DNA of 64,000 bases from Cyanobacteria bacterium SIG29 (GTDB lineage Bacteria > Cyanobacteriota > Vampirovibrionia > Gastranaerophilales > Gastranaerophilaceae). The notes beneath the pieces were generated by a model. That model worked only from the letters and a program-made list of their open reading frames with translations. It was not told the DNA's origin and ran no database searches. How positions within the stretch are numbered: position 1 is the first letter of the stretch; every line of letters starts with the position of its first letter. Below are positions 18,151 to 27,934 of this stretch, in pieces. The position numbers were made by a program, and so were the translations under genes. Location of the stretch: NCBI GenBank assembly GCA_015152515.1, contig SUTV01000004.1, positions 1-64,000 on the forward strand, written 5' to 3'.

Positions 18151-18172
18151 GGTAGACTAAAGTCTACCCTAC
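18151..18172. repeat. Palindromic repeat copy C (inverted relative to copy D)
   Basis: ggtagactaaagtctaccctac. Confidence 0.85.
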
Positions 18173-18354
18173 TTACTAATTCAGAATTGATAAAATTATT
18201 TAAATCTGTTATACTATAATTAGACACTTGACTAAGGCTTTGCCCAGATTCTTTTGAATCTTCTGACATTGAGGAACGGTCAAGTGTTCTTTTATTTTCA
18301 ACTTTTGATTTTAAATCATAAATTGAAAATTCTTCTATATTTACAATATCGGAA

Positions 18355-18383
18355 TCAGCAGGTAGGGTAGACTTTAGTCTACC
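18355..18383. repeat. Palindromic repeat copy B
   Basis: tcagcaggtagggtagactttagtctacc, 29 bp identical to copy A. Confidence 0.88.
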
Positions 18384-18561
18384 ACAACTATCATCAATAG
18401 CTTGAAAATGCACATCATTGTTTACATTAGGGTTGAAAAGCTCTCTAATATCGTTTATACTGATAGTGGTACTGGTTGAGTCGAGTAATCCTTCGTTTGA
18501 AGAAACCTCAGTGATTCCCAGTACTTTTACTTTATGTCCTGCATAAGTATTTGATGTATTT

Positions 18562-18590
18562 TCAGCAGGTAGGGTAGACTTTAGTCTACC
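18562..18590. repeat. Palindromic repeat copy A
   Basis: tcagcaggtagggtagactttagtctacc. Confidence 0.88.
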
Positions 18591-18597
18591 AATACAA

Positions 18598-19686
18598 TTA
18601 AAATACGCTTTCTATAATCCCACCACCGAGTACGGTTTCATCATCATAAAATACTGCTGATTGTCCTGTTGCTATTGGTGATTGAAGTTCATCAAATTCA
18701 ACTGCTATTTTTTCACCCCAAGGTTTTATTGTTGCTGGCTTTGGCTCTTGAGCAGAGCGAATTTTAACCGTGCAAGCCAGTTCTTTTTCTAGCTTTAAAC
18801 TTACATTTGTTGCAATTAAACCTTTGTTTAAAGAATCTTCTTTAAATGCAACTACAACTTCATTTGTATCTTTTCTAAGTTCAACAACATATAAAGGCGC
18901 TTCGGCAGCTACGCCAATGCCTTTGCGTTGACCAATTGTATAATTCCAAAAACCTTGATGTTTACCAAGCACTTTACCATTTATATCAACAATATTCCCT
19001 TCTTTTGGTTCTTGGTTCAAAATATCGTTATAATCACCAACATAAAAATCTTGGCTATCTGCTTTATCAGCCACTTCAAAACCATTTTTGCGAGCAATAT
19101 CTCGTATTTCTTCTTTAGTATATGAACCCAATGGCATTAGAGTTTTAGATAGTTGTTCTTGAGTTAAACCATATAAAAAATATGATTGGTCTTTCTTTGG
19201 GTTTACACCACGACGCAAAAAGAACTTACCATTTTCTTCTTCAATTTTTGCGTAATGACCAGTCGCAAATTTGTCAAACTTTATTCCTGATTTTTCAGCC
19301 AACTCCCAAAATGCACCAAATTTAACATATTGATTACATCTTACACAAGGGTTTGGTGTTCTTCCTTGCATATATTCTTCTTTAAAATAGTTAATTACTA
19401 TCTGCTCATATTCTTTTGAACAATCAATAACATGGAATTCAATGCCCAATTTTTCTGCGACCTTGCGTGCCTGTTCTATATCTTTTTGTTTATCAGGACT
19501 CAAACAAGCACAATGCGTTAATGTTTTTTGTTCTTGAGAATCTAATTTTTCTTTAAGAATATCAAAAACACCACCTTGTCCCCAAAGTGACATTATTGCG
19601 CCAACTACTTCAAAGCCTTGCTCTTTCAATAAAAGTGCGGCAACAGAAGAATCAACACCACCTGACATTCCAATAAGAACTCGCAT
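18598..19686 (-). CDS. mnmA: tRNA-specific 2-thiouridylase MnmA
   Basis: 'VLIGMSGGVDSSVAALLLKEQG', 'TPNPCVRCNQYVKFGAF', 'GQRKGIGV'. Confidence 0.97.
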   Translation of the reverse strand: MRVLIGMSGGVDSSVAALLLKEQGFEVVGAIMSLWGQGGVFDILKEKLDSQEQKTLTHCACLSPDKQKDIEQARKVAEKLGIEFHVIDCSKEYEQIVINYFKEEYMQGRTPNPCVRCNQYVKFGAFWELAEKSGIKFDKFATGHYAKIEEENGKFFLRRGVNPKKDQSYFLYGLTQEQLSKTLMPLGSYTKEEIRDIARKNGFEVADKADSQDFYVGDYNDILNQEPKEGNIVDINGKVLGKHQGFWNYTIGQRKGIGVAAEAPLYVVELRKDTNEVVVAFKEDSLNKGLIATNVSLKLEKELACTVKIRSAQEPKPATIKPWGEKIAVEFDELQSPIATGQSAVFYDDETVLGGGIIESVF

Positions 19687-19792
19687 AAATACCCTTTAAT
19701 ACTGTTAAATTACCTTAATTATATTACAAAATTGTTTGGATTGCAGATATGTTTTAATTATAATTAACGTGGAAAAAGAAAGGGCGAAAATT

Positions 19793-21019
19793 ATGATTAT
19801 TCCAAGTATCGACTTAATGGATGGGAAAGCCGTTCAATTAAGACAAGGCAAAGAAAAAGTTTTAGAAAGAGAAGATGTTTTAGAGTTAGCAAAATACTAC
19901 TCTCGTTTTGGTGAAATTAGCGTTATTGACTTAGACGCAGCTATGAACAAAGGAAACAACGAATCTCTTATTAAAGAAATCTGCAAAATCGCCCATTGCA
20001 GAGTTGGTGGTGGAATAAGAGATAAAGAAAAAGCAAAAAGAATTTTAGCAAACGGTGCAAAACAAATTATTATTGGTACTGCTGCTAATGAAGAATTCTT
20101 ATCTAAATTACCAAAAGATAAGGTTATTGTTGCAATAGACGCTAAAAAAGGCAAAGTTACCACAGAAGGCTGGACAAAAGAAGTTGAATCAACTCCAGCA
20201 GATTATGTTAAACGCTTTGACAATTTATGTGCAGGCTACCTTTACACTATCGTTGATAAAGAAGGCATGATGCAAGGCACTGATATTGAAGCAATTAAAG
20301 AAATTAGAAATTTAACAAAGAAAACTTTAATTGCTGCTGGCGGTATTTCAACTATTGATGAAATTAAAACTCTTATCAAAATGAACATTTCAACACAATT
20401 AGGAATGAGCATTTATACAGGCGCAATCAAACTTGAAGACGCTTACTTAGCTGTTATGGATTTTGATAAACAAAATGGTTTAATCCCAACTGTTGTTCAA
20501 GATATAGAAACAAAACAAGTTTTAATGCTAGCTTATTCAAACCAAGAATCTTTAAGAAAAACCTTATCTGAAGGTTTAGCTACATATTGGAGCCGTTCAA
20601 GAAACGAACTTTGGACAAAAGGTTTAACCTCTGGTCACACACAAGAACTTGTTAGTGCAAAATTTGACTGCGACCAAGATACATTATTATTCAAAGTAAA
20701 ACAAAATGGTGTAGCTTGCCACACAGGAAGATACTCTTGCTTTGAAGATAGAGATTTCTGTATAAACGAACTATACAAGCTATTACTTGATAGAAAAGAA
20801 AACTTACCAGAAGGTTCATATACAACTAAATTATTCAAAAATGAATTCTATTTAAAACGCAAAATTATGGAAGAAGCTTTTGAATCAGTTAACTATGAAC
20901 AAGGTGACGGCTTAGAATGGGAAGCTAGCGATTTGGCTTACCACATGCTTACATTTATGGCTATGCATAATGTAACACCTCAAGATATAGTAAATAACTT
21001 AGCTTCAAGAACAAAATAG
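19793..21019 (+). CDS. HisA-HisI-HisE trifunctional fusion (ORF track start 19736; likely start 19793)
   Basis: HisA '[18 protein letters not shown]'; HisI '[55 protein letters not shown]'; HisE '[37 protein letters not shown]'. Confidence 0.93.
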   Translation: MIIPSIDLMDGKAVQLRQGKEKVLEREDVLELAKYYSRFGEISVIDLDAAMNKGNNESLIKEICKIAHCRVGGGIRDKEKAKRILANGAKQIIIGTAANEEFLSKLPKDKVIVAIDAKKGKVTTEGWTKEVESTPADYVKRFDNLCAGYLYTIVDKEGMMQGTDIEAIKEIRNLTKKTLIAAGGISTIDEIKTLIKMNISTQLGMSIYTGAIKLEDAYLAVMDFDKQNGLIPTVVQDIETKQVLMLAYSNQESLRKTLSEGLATYWSRSRNELWTKGLTSGHTQELVSAKFDCDQDTLLFKVKQNGVACHTGRYSCFEDRDFCINELYKLLLDRKENLPEGSYTTKLFKNEFYLKRKIMEEAFESVNYEQGDGLEWEASDLAYHMLTFMAMHNVTPQDIVNNLASRTK

Positions 21020-21079
21020 CGTTTTTCCGTAGGGATACTTAAATAAGGAAAAACTAGATAAAGTATAAGGTAAACCAAT

Positions 21080-22321
21080 ATGAAAATTTGTAATTATAAC
21101 GAAATTGATGAAAGTTTCTTTTCAAAAATAGAATTTGAAAGCATTTCATCTGTATCAGAAATAATAAATGCTGTTAGATTAGAAGGCGATAGCGCTATAA
21201 AAAGATATGCAAAACAATTTGGTGATGGTGATATAGAAACAACAAAATTATCTATTAACGAAATAGAAGAAGCCATTAAAACTGTTGACAAAGAAACAAT
21301 TGAAACCATAAATTTTGCAATTAAAAATGTAAAAGAATTTGCAAAAGCACAATTAAATAGCGCAAAAGAACTCGAAATAAAAGTAAACGGTAACACACTA
21401 GGACATAAAATAATCCCACTAGATTCTGTTGGTTGTTATATTCCTGGTGGAAACTACCCATTACCAAGCAGTGCAATAATGACTGTTGTTCCAGCAAAAG
21501 TAGCAGGAGTAAAAAGAGTTGTTGCAATGTCTCCAAAAATAAAACCAGTTACAATTGCAGCCGCACATTTGGCTGGCGCAGATGAAATATATGCAATTGG
21601 TGGTGTTCAAGCTATTGGTGCAATGGCGTACGGTACAGAATCAATTAAAAAGGTAAACAAAATCGTTGGACCTGGAAATAAATTTGTAACAAGTGCTAAA
21701 AAACAAGTATTTGGCGAATGTGGTATAGACTTTTTAGCAGGACCATCAGAAGTTTTAATTATTGCAGATAACACTGCAAAACCTGAATTTGTAGCAGCTG
21801 ATATGTTAGCTCAATGCGAACATGATAAAGATGCTAGAGCCTTTTTGATTTGTTTCTCTCAAGAATTTGCACAAAAAGTTGATGAACAAGCTAAAAAATA
21901 CCTAGAAAGTTTAGAAACAAAAGAAATAGCTAAAATTTCTTATGAAAAATCTTGCGCTATTGTTGTTGAATACCTTGATGATGCAATTAAATTATCAAAC
22001 GAAAAAGCACCTGAGCACTTAGAATTATGCCTTGAAAATGCAGAAAATTTAATCAATAAATTCACAAATTATGGTTCTTTATTTATTGGTAATTATTCTG
22101 CTGAAGTATTTGGCGACTATGTTTCTGGCACAAATCACACACTACCAACAAACCAAGTTGCAAAATATTCAGGAGGTTTAAGTGTATTTGATTATATAAA
22201 AATTCAAACATACCAAATAATAAATGAAAAAGCCCTAAAACAAACCGTTCAAAATGCTTCTAAACTTGCAAAAGAAGAAGGCTTATTTGCACACAAACTT
22301 GCAGCTGATGTAAGAATGTAA
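21080..22321 (+). CDS. hisD: Histidinol dehydrogenase
   Basis: '[28 protein letters not shown]', '[29 protein letters not shown]'. Confidence 0.97.
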   Translation: MKICNYNEIDESFFSKIEFESISSVSEIINAVRLEGDSAIKRYAKQFGDGDIETTKLSINEIEEAIKTVDKETIETINFAIKNVKEFAKAQLNSAKELEIKVNGNTLGHKIIPLDSVGCYIPGGNYPLPSSAIMTVVPAKVAGVKRVVAMSPKIKPVTIAAAHLAGADEIYAIGGVQAIGAMAYGTESIKKVNKIVGPGNKFVTSAKKQVFGECGIDFLAGPSEVLIIADNTAKPEFVAADMLAQCEHDKDARAFLICFSQEFAQKVDEQAKKYLESLETKEIAKISYEKSCAIVVEYLDDAIKLSNEKAPEHLELCLENAENLINKFTNYGSLFIGNYSAEVFGDYVSGTNHTLPTNQVAKYSGGLSVFDYIKIQTYQIINEKALKQTVQNASKLAKEEGLFAHKLAADVRM

Positions 22322-22407
22322 AGAAATAAAAATTTTTAAAAAGAACTAGCAAAAAAATTTTTTACGAGTTTTAGAGTATTGTAGTTTATTATTAGGAGGA
22401 TACATTT

Positions 22408-22812
22408 ATGCAAATTGCACCAGTTTCATTTGCTGGAAAAAAAGAAATTCAATCTATTGCGAGAAACGCAGGACAATTAAATACAGCACAAAAAGAATTA
22501 GTTAAAAATGCTTGTGCATTTCACGATTTAGAAGTTGATATTACTAGCGACGGCGAATTTTTAGCTGATCCAAAACAAGCAGAAGTAACATCAAGTAAAT
22601 TAATGGATTCACTTGATAAAGCAGGTGCTTCAAAATTCTCATACTTAATTGCTGTTGATGCTTTAAATGCACCAGTTGTAAGAGAAAATGTTTCACCAAT
22701 ATCAAGAAGTGACATTACTGCTAAAGCTCTTGAAATAGCTGAAAAATCAGACGAAGTTACAAAAAAAGATGTTATTTCAAATATAACAAAATTTTATACT
22801 TGGCGTTATTAA
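22408..22812 (+). CDS. Hypothetical protein with N-terminal 'PVSFAGKK' motif
   Basis: RBS aggagg; 'MQIAPVSFAGKKEIQ'. Confidence 0.6.
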   Translation: MQIAPVSFAGKKEIQSIARNAGQLNTAQKELVKNACAFHDLEVDITSDGEFLADPKQAEVTSSKLMDSLDKAGASKFSYLIAVDALNAPVVRENVSPISRSDITAKALEIAEKSDEVTKKDVISNITKFYTWRY

Positions 22813-22813
22813 T

Positions 22814-22850
22814 AAAAAAAGAGGAAGTTTAAAACTTCCTCTTTTTTTAT
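22814..22850. terminator. Bidirectional terminator
   Basis: aaaaaaagaggaagtttaaaacttcctcttttttt. Confidence 0.88.
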
Positions 22851-23311
22851 GCGCTAATTCTTTCTTGTAATAAATCTTCTATACTAGCTCTTGAATCTAT
22901 TCTTTCTTGTATATCAGATAATTGTTTTTCAATATTGAATTTAATTGCTCTTCTATTCTTATTATCAGAAATACCTTTTCTAATTTCTTCATAAACAATA
23001 TAAGAATTTAATTGCATATATGATTTAATATCTTTTGCTTTTTTGTTGATTTTTAAAAGGTTTTCGCTTTTACCTAATGTATATTTTAAAATTGAATCAA
23101 TGATGAATTTATTTTGTCTTAAAGATTGTCTTTCTGATTCATTAATCAAAGTATTTAATAACACCTTACAATGAGTTTCTATTGTATTAATCAAACTTTT
23201 TCTTTGAATCCATGGAATAGATTTTGATAAGTGAGCACAACGTTCATTAACTCTAGATTGTGCATATTTAACTAATAAATACTTTTTGATTGATTCTCTT
23301 AATTCATTCAT
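22847..23311 (-). CDS. Hypothetical helical protein
   Basis: ORF with RBS gaaaggaaa upstream of the start. Confidence 0.5.
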   Translation of the reverse strand: MNELRESIKKYLLVKYAQSRVNERCAHLSKSIPWIQRKSLINTIETHCKVLLNTLINESERQSLRQNKFIIDSILKYTLGKSENLLKINKKAKDIKSYMQLNSYIVYEEIRKGISDNKNRRAIKFNIEKQLSDIQERIDSRASIEDLLQERISA

Positions 23312-23383
23312 TGTCAGTGATTTCCTTTCTCAACTATATCTGTTTTATATCACAAATTATATATTTAGAACTACTCCATAAAG

Positions 23384-24316
23384 ATGATAAATCAGAGAAA
23401 AAGCAAAAAATTTTTTTATAAAACTTATATTAAAAAGCGAAATATGAATATGAAAATTAGTGCAATTAATTATTCTTATAACTTTATAAAACCAATTCAA
23501 TCAAAGAAAATTGGTTCATTTTCATATGAACAAGATACTATAAGTTTTTCATCTCGCCGTAAAAAAAAGAAAAATAAGACAAGAAATATTCTTGGATTCA
23601 TTGGAGCAGGAATAGTAACAATTGGAGGAATAGGTTTTTTAACACCAAGCAAGCCTGTTGATACAACTCCACCAATAGGCATATATGCAGACGCAGAAAC
23701 CCCAGAAGAAGAATTTCAACAAGAAGAAATTCAAATAAAACCTAGTGCCCAACAAATTATTGAAAACATGCCAGAAATCAAAGAACAATACGATAAAATC
23801 ACTAATAGTTTAAATCTTTATTCAGAACAATTAGGCGAAAATGCTCTTCCTTTAATAAAAAAGAGAATTGAACAAATTGGAAATAATAGAGTAGAGCTTT
23901 TAGATGTACTAAAAGTTTTATATATTGAATCAAACGGAAATATATATGACAAAGATGGTTCTATTTTAACCAGTAAATCAGGCGCTTTTGGTGCATTTCA
24001 AGTAACAAAAGACACTGAAGATTTTATAAACAATTACTTTAAAACAGATTTAGATGTAAAAAATCCATATGATAATTTAGATGCTTGCATATATAATTTA
24101 AGGTTTATACAAGCAAAAAGAAGCGAAGATATTGAAACTGGAATAGAACTTCCAACCGGAAATAATTTAAAACACGCAATTATGTGGAGCTACCATGATG
24201 GAGCATGGGCTGAAAGAATCACTAATTATGGTCAAGATTATCTTGTAAAATACGATAAATTAAGCCAAATTGATAAATTTCCACAAGTTGTTGATTTGAT
24301 ATTAAATGCTGACTAA
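23384..24316 (+). CDS. Lytic transglycosylase/lysozyme-like protein with N-terminal TM (true start likely an internal Met)
   Basis: 'LKVLYIESNGNIYDKDGSILTSKSGAFGAFQVTKDT...NLRFIQAK...WSYHDGAWAE' SLT-like E...GAFQV. Confidence 0.65.
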   Translation: MINQRKSKKFFYKTYIKKRNMNMKISAINYSYNFIKPIQSKKIGSFSYEQDTISFSSRRKKKKNKTRNILGFIGAGIVTIGGIGFLTPSKPVDTTPPIGIYADAETPEEEFQQEEIQIKPSAQQIIENMPEIKEQYDKITNSLNLYSEQLGENALPLIKKRIEQIGNNRVELLDVLKVLYIESNGNIYDKDGSILTSKSGAFGAFQVTKDTEDFINNYFKTDLDVKNPYDNLDACIYNLRFIQAKRSEDIETGIELPTGNNLKHAIMWSYHDGAWAERITNYGQDYLVKYDKLSQIDKFPQVVDLILNAD

Positions 24317-24345
24317 GAATAAATTTTTCCTATATAATATGGTTT

Positions 24346-25038
24346 ATGAGCTCAAATTTCAATTTCTTGAAAAAAGTAAATAGCAATTTATATGAAATCA
24401 TCTCTGAAGCAGAAAAACTATACAGAGATGAATATTTTGAACAATGCATGATTCAAACAAGAAGATTTGGCGAACAAATTTGCAAAGAAATGCTTGAACA
24501 AAACAATAAAAAAACAGGCTCTTTTGATGAAATGTTGGCAACTTTAAAAGATAATTCTCACGGTCATGCTCAAGAAAAAGAATTTATTGATGATTTATAC
24601 TTTTTAAAAAAGAATGGAAACCAAAGCGCACATTCTGGCAAAATAAAAAAAGAAGCTATGAATGCACTAGAATGTTTAAAACGCTCTTTTGAAATTGCGA
24701 TTAATTATAGTGTTTATAATCAAGGCGCAAGCACAAATATTTTAAGATTAAATTATGATGTTGAACTTTTAATTACAGATAAAAAATCTAAAAAAAGCTT
24801 AAAAGATAAGTATGAAGAAGCAAAAAAACAAGCTGAAAAAGAAGAAAAACAAGTAAAACAAAAAGAAACTTCAAAACCAAAACAAAATTCAAACAAAACT
24901 TTGAATGCGGAAAAAAGAACAAAAAAAGAAAAACAACCATTAAAAATTCGTTTCTTTTGGAAAATGATTATTTTTCTTTCTTCTATTTCATTAATTGGCG
25001 TAATTGCATTAATTATCGCAATTAATCTTACACGTTAA
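24346..25038 (+). CDS. DUF4145-like protein with C-terminal TM
   Basis: 'AEKLYRDEYFEQCMIQTRRFGEQICKEML...FLKKNGNQSAHSGKI' resembles DUF4145; C-terminal TM segment. Confidence 0.55.
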   Translation: MSSNFNFLKKVNSNLYEIISEAEKLYRDEYFEQCMIQTRRFGEQICKEMLEQNNKKTGSFDEMLATLKDNSHGHAQEKEFIDDLYFLKKNGNQSAHSGKIKKEAMNALECLKRSFEIAINYSVYNQGASTNILRLNYDVELLITDKKSKKSLKDKYEEAKKQAEKEEKQVKQKETSKPKQNSNKTLNAEKRTKKEKQPLKIRFFWKMIIFLSSISLIGVIALIIAINLTR

Positions 25039-25469
25039 TTTTCATCAGCATTTTTATAATCTGTTGTATCATTTTTAACTATATCAAAATCAAATTTTTT
25101 CCATTCTTTAAAACCACCACGAAGAACAACTGTTGGGAAATGATTATCAACAAACTTTAATGCAGAATTATAAGCTCTTGGGCATGAATCAGAATAAGTA
25201 TAAACTACTGTCACTTTTTCTTTATCTAGCATAACGGCATGGTCTTTTACATCTTTATATGGAATATGAATTGCATATGGTATATGACCTTCAATATAAT
25301 CATCATAATCTCTAACATCAACAATTCTAATAGTATCAACCTTATTAGAAATAACTTCATCTAAAGTATATGGACCTATTGTAAATGAAATAATATCTTC
25401 AAAATATTTTTTAGCACGAGATAAATCTTTTGTTGTAATGTGATTAGAAAACATAATAACTCCTTTCAT
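25035..25469 (-). CDS. Rhodanese-like domain protein
   Basis: 'IRIVDVRDYDDYIEGHIPYAIHIPYKD...VVYTYSDSCPRAYNSA...LRGGFKEWKKF'. Confidence 0.8.
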   Translation of the reverse strand: MKGVIMFSNHITTKDLSRAKKYFEDIISFTIGPYTLDEVISNKVDTIRIVDVRDYDDYIEGHIPYAIHIPYKDVKDHAVMLDKEKVTVVYTYSDSCPRAYNSALKFVDNHFPTVVLRGGFKEWKKFDFDIVKNDTTDYKNADEN

Positions 25470-25567
25470 AAAAACAATTTATTACAAAATATAAAAGCTA
25501 TAATTCGCTTATAGAGTAGTTTTCTGAGCTAATTAATATTTTGTTTGTAAAAATATAAATCTTTTAA

Positions 25568-25596
25568 TTGACTTTAGATTAAATAAATCAGATAAT
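25568..25596 (+). promoter_or_regulatory. Promoter of the pyrimidine operon
   Basis: TTGACT-17-GATAAT. Confidence 0.65.
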
Positions 25597-25618
25597 ACTA
25601 GAAATAGGAATTAGGGTT

Positions 25619-25657
25619 ATGAAACATTTTTTAATAACAAGTGAATATAGATTTTAA
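25619..25657 (+). CDS. Putative 12-aa leader peptide MKHFLITSEYRF
   Basis: ATG with upstream AGGAA; stop directly abuts the terminator stem. Confidence 0.45.
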   Translation: MKHFLITSEYRF

Positions 25658-25692
25658 AAAGAGAAAAGCATTCGTGTTTTTCTCTTTTTTTA
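25656..25692 (+). terminator. Intrinsic terminator/attenuator before pyrK
   Basis: aaagagaaaagcattcgtgtttttctctttttttat hairpin plus U-tract 12 nt before the pyrK ATG. Confidence 0.75.
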
Positions 25693-25704
25693 TAAGGACA
25701 GGAA

Positions 25705-26457
25705 ATGAGCAAAAAGATATACAAAGCAAAAGTTAGCAAAATAGAAAGAGTAAGCAATAGCTCTCACTTTATCGAAATAGAGTGTCAAACACCAGTTACT
25801 GTTGAAGCTGGACAATTTATCTCTATTTATTGTGATGGTTTAACACTAAGAAGACCATTTAGCGTTTATTCAAACAATAATGGAAAAATTGGTGTTTTAT
25901 TCAAAGAAAGAGGAAAAGGAACTCAATATATTAAATCCCTAAAAGTTGGTGATTTTATTGATGTAGCTGGTCCATTTGGAAACACATTTAATATTAAAAA
26001 TAAAAAAGCATTACTTATAGGAGCAGGTATCGGATGTGCTCCTATTTCATATCTAAAAGGTAAACTTAACGAACAAGGAATTGAAAACTTCTTTGCTTGT
26101 GGATTTTTAAATAAAGGTGAAGTCCCAAGTGGAATGAACATAGATATGATATGTACTGATGATGGTTCTTTGGGCGAAAAAGGAAGCGTATTAAATTATA
26201 TTGGAGTTTTAATAAACGAATATAAACCAGAAATTATTTATGCTTGTGGACCTCACATTGTTTTAAAAACTATTGCTCAATTGGGTGAAACTTACGGAGT
26301 TGAAACCCAAGTTGCAATGGAAAAAGTTATGGCTTGCGGAATCGGTGTTTGTAGAGGTTGTGTTATAGACATTAAAAAAGATGGAAAAATTATTAATGCA
26401 ACTGTTTGCAAAGATGGTCCTGTATTTAAAGGCGAGGAGGTTGTATGGGAATCTTAA
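25705..26457 (+). CDS. pyrK: Dihydroorotate dehydrogenase electron transfer subunit
   Basis: 'LRRPFSVYS', 'LLIGAGIGCAPISYL', 'MACGIGVCRGCVI...CKDGPVF'. Confidence 0.95.
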   Translation: MSKKIYKAKVSKIERVSNSSHFIEIECQTPVTVEAGQFISIYCDGLTLRRPFSVYSNNNGKIGVLFKERGKGTQYIKSLKVGDFIDVAGPFGNTFNIKNKKALLIGAGIGCAPISYLKGKLNEQGIENFFACGFLNKGEVPSGMNIDMICTDDGSLGEKGSVLNYIGVLINEYKPEIIYACGPHIVLKTIAQLGETYGVETQVAMEKVMACGIGVCRGCVIDIKKDGKIINATVCKDGPVFKGEEVVWES

Positions 26458-27359
26458 ACATTAATCTTAATGGATTAGAACTAAAAAACCCAATTATGAC
26501 AGCTTCTGGCACTTATGGATATGCTAGCGAATACAACGATTTTATTGATGTATCAAAACTTGGTGCTGTTGTTACAAAAGCAATTTCACTTCACCCAAGA
26601 GCTGGCAATAAACACTTAAGAATAACTGAAACAAGAGCAGGCATGATAAATTCAATTGGACTAGAAAATGTTGGTATCGAAAAATTTATCGAAATCAAAT
26701 TACCTGAATTACAAAAAAACAATATTGATTTTGTTATGAATGTTGCTGGTTCTACTTTAGATGAATACATTCAAGTTGCAAAAATTTGTAATGACAACAA
26801 CATAAAAGCAATTGAATTAAATGTTTCTTGCCCTAATGTTAAAGCAGGCTGTTTAGAATTTGGAACTGATGAAAACTCATTATTTGAATTGGTTAGTAAA
26901 GTAAGAGCTGTTTATGATGGCTTTTTAATTGTAAAACTAACTCCAAATGTAACTTCAATTGAAAAATTAGGATTAGCCGCACAAAAAGCAGGAGCAAACG
27001 CAATTAGCGCAATTAACACTTTAAAAGGAACTTCTATAAAAATTGATTTTATTAAAGGTAAATTCCATAAAACAATAGTACAAGGTGGATATTCAGGCAT
27101 TGGTATAAAACCAGTTGCAGTTGGTGCAGTATCAAGATTAGCAAAAGCCATTAACATTCCAATTATTGGTATGGGCGGAATAGAAACATTAGATGATGTA
27201 CTAGAATTTTTTGCAGCAGGGGCAGAAGCGGTTCAAATAGGTACAGCTAATTTCACACACCCAGAAACAGCAGAAAAATTAATAAATGAATTAGAAGAAT
27301 TTATTACAAAGAACGGATTTAAAGACTTAAACGAATTAAAAAGAGAATTGAGGGCATAA
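26445..27359 (+). CDS. pyrD: Dihydroorotate dehydrogenase (NAD-type catalytic subunit)
   Basis: 'LKNPIMTASGTYGY', 'ELNVSCPNVKAG', 'GGYSGIGIKPVAVGAVSRLAKAINIPIIGMGGIETLDD'. Confidence 0.96.
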   Translation: MGILNINLNGLELKNPIMTASGTYGYASEYNDFIDVSKLGAVVTKAISLHPRAGNKHLRITETRAGMINSIGLENVGIEKFIEIKLPELQKNNIDFVMNVAGSTLDEYIQVAKICNDNNIKAIELNVSCPNVKAGCLEFGTDENSLFELVSKVRAVYDGFLIVKLTPNVTSIEKLGLAAQKAGANAISAINTLKGTSIKIDFIKGKFHKTIVQGGYSGIGIKPVAVGAVSRLAKAINIPIIGMGGIETLDDVLEFFAAGAEAVQIGTANFTHPETAEKLINELEEFITKNGFKDLNELKRELRA

Positions 27360-27934
27360 TGACAAACGAAGTATTAAATTTATTAGAAAAAGCGCAAGGC
27401 GTATTGCACGGACACTTCTGTTTAACATCAGGATTACATTCAGATATTTATTTTCAATGTGCAAAACTATATCAATATCCAGAAATCACATCTGAACTTG
27501 GAAAAAGATTAGCAGAGCAATTAGCAGATTTAGAATTTGATACAATCGTGGCTCCAGCTATTGGTGCTGTAATCATTGGTTATGAAACAGCAAAAAATGC
27601 TAAAAAACGAAACCTTTTTGTAGAAAGAAAAGATGGCGAAATGCAATTAAGACGCGGTTATACTCTAAAAAAAGGTGAAAAAGTTGTAATTATTGAAGAT
27701 GTAATAACAACAGCAAGAACAATCAAAGAAACAATGGAAGCAATTAAAGAATTTGAACCTGAAGTTGTAGCTGTTGGTTGTATTGTTGATAGAACAAAAG
27801 GTCAAACACCATACAATATAAAATCATTACTTCAAATTGACCCAGTTGTTTATGAACCAGAAAATTGCCCACTATGCAAAGAAGGCATTGAATTAGTAAA
27901 ACCAGGAAGCAGAACAGAAAAGGCAAAAGTATAA
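27359..27934 (+). CDS. pyrE: Orotate phosphoribosyltransferase
   Basis: 'GHFCLTSGLHSDIYFQCAKL', 'FVERKDGEMQLRRGYTLKKGEKVVIIEDVITTA'. Confidence 0.95.
   Translation: MTNEVLNLLEKAQGVLHGHFCLTSGLHSDIYFQCAKLYQYPEITSELGKRLAEQLADLEFDTIVAPAIGAVIIGYETAKNAKKRNLFVERKDGEMQLRRGYTLKKGEKVVIIEDVITTARTIKETMEAIKEFEPEVVAVGCIVDRTKGQTPYNIKSLLQIDPVVYEPENCPLCKEGIELVKPGSRTEKAKV

Larger units (their letters stand above)
18126..18607 (-). pseudogene. Start-less ORF containing three palindromic repeat copies; possible decayed gene
   Basis: Open minus-strand frame from just past the mnmA stop to 18126, no ATG; ORF track calls 18126..18413 from a GTG. Confidence 0.45.

Noticed and set aside
24346-25038. Type I restriction HsdR fragment based on DUF4145-like N-terminus
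   Set aside because: No helicase/nuclease domain and no hsdM/hsdS nearby; stands alone with a C-terminal TM.
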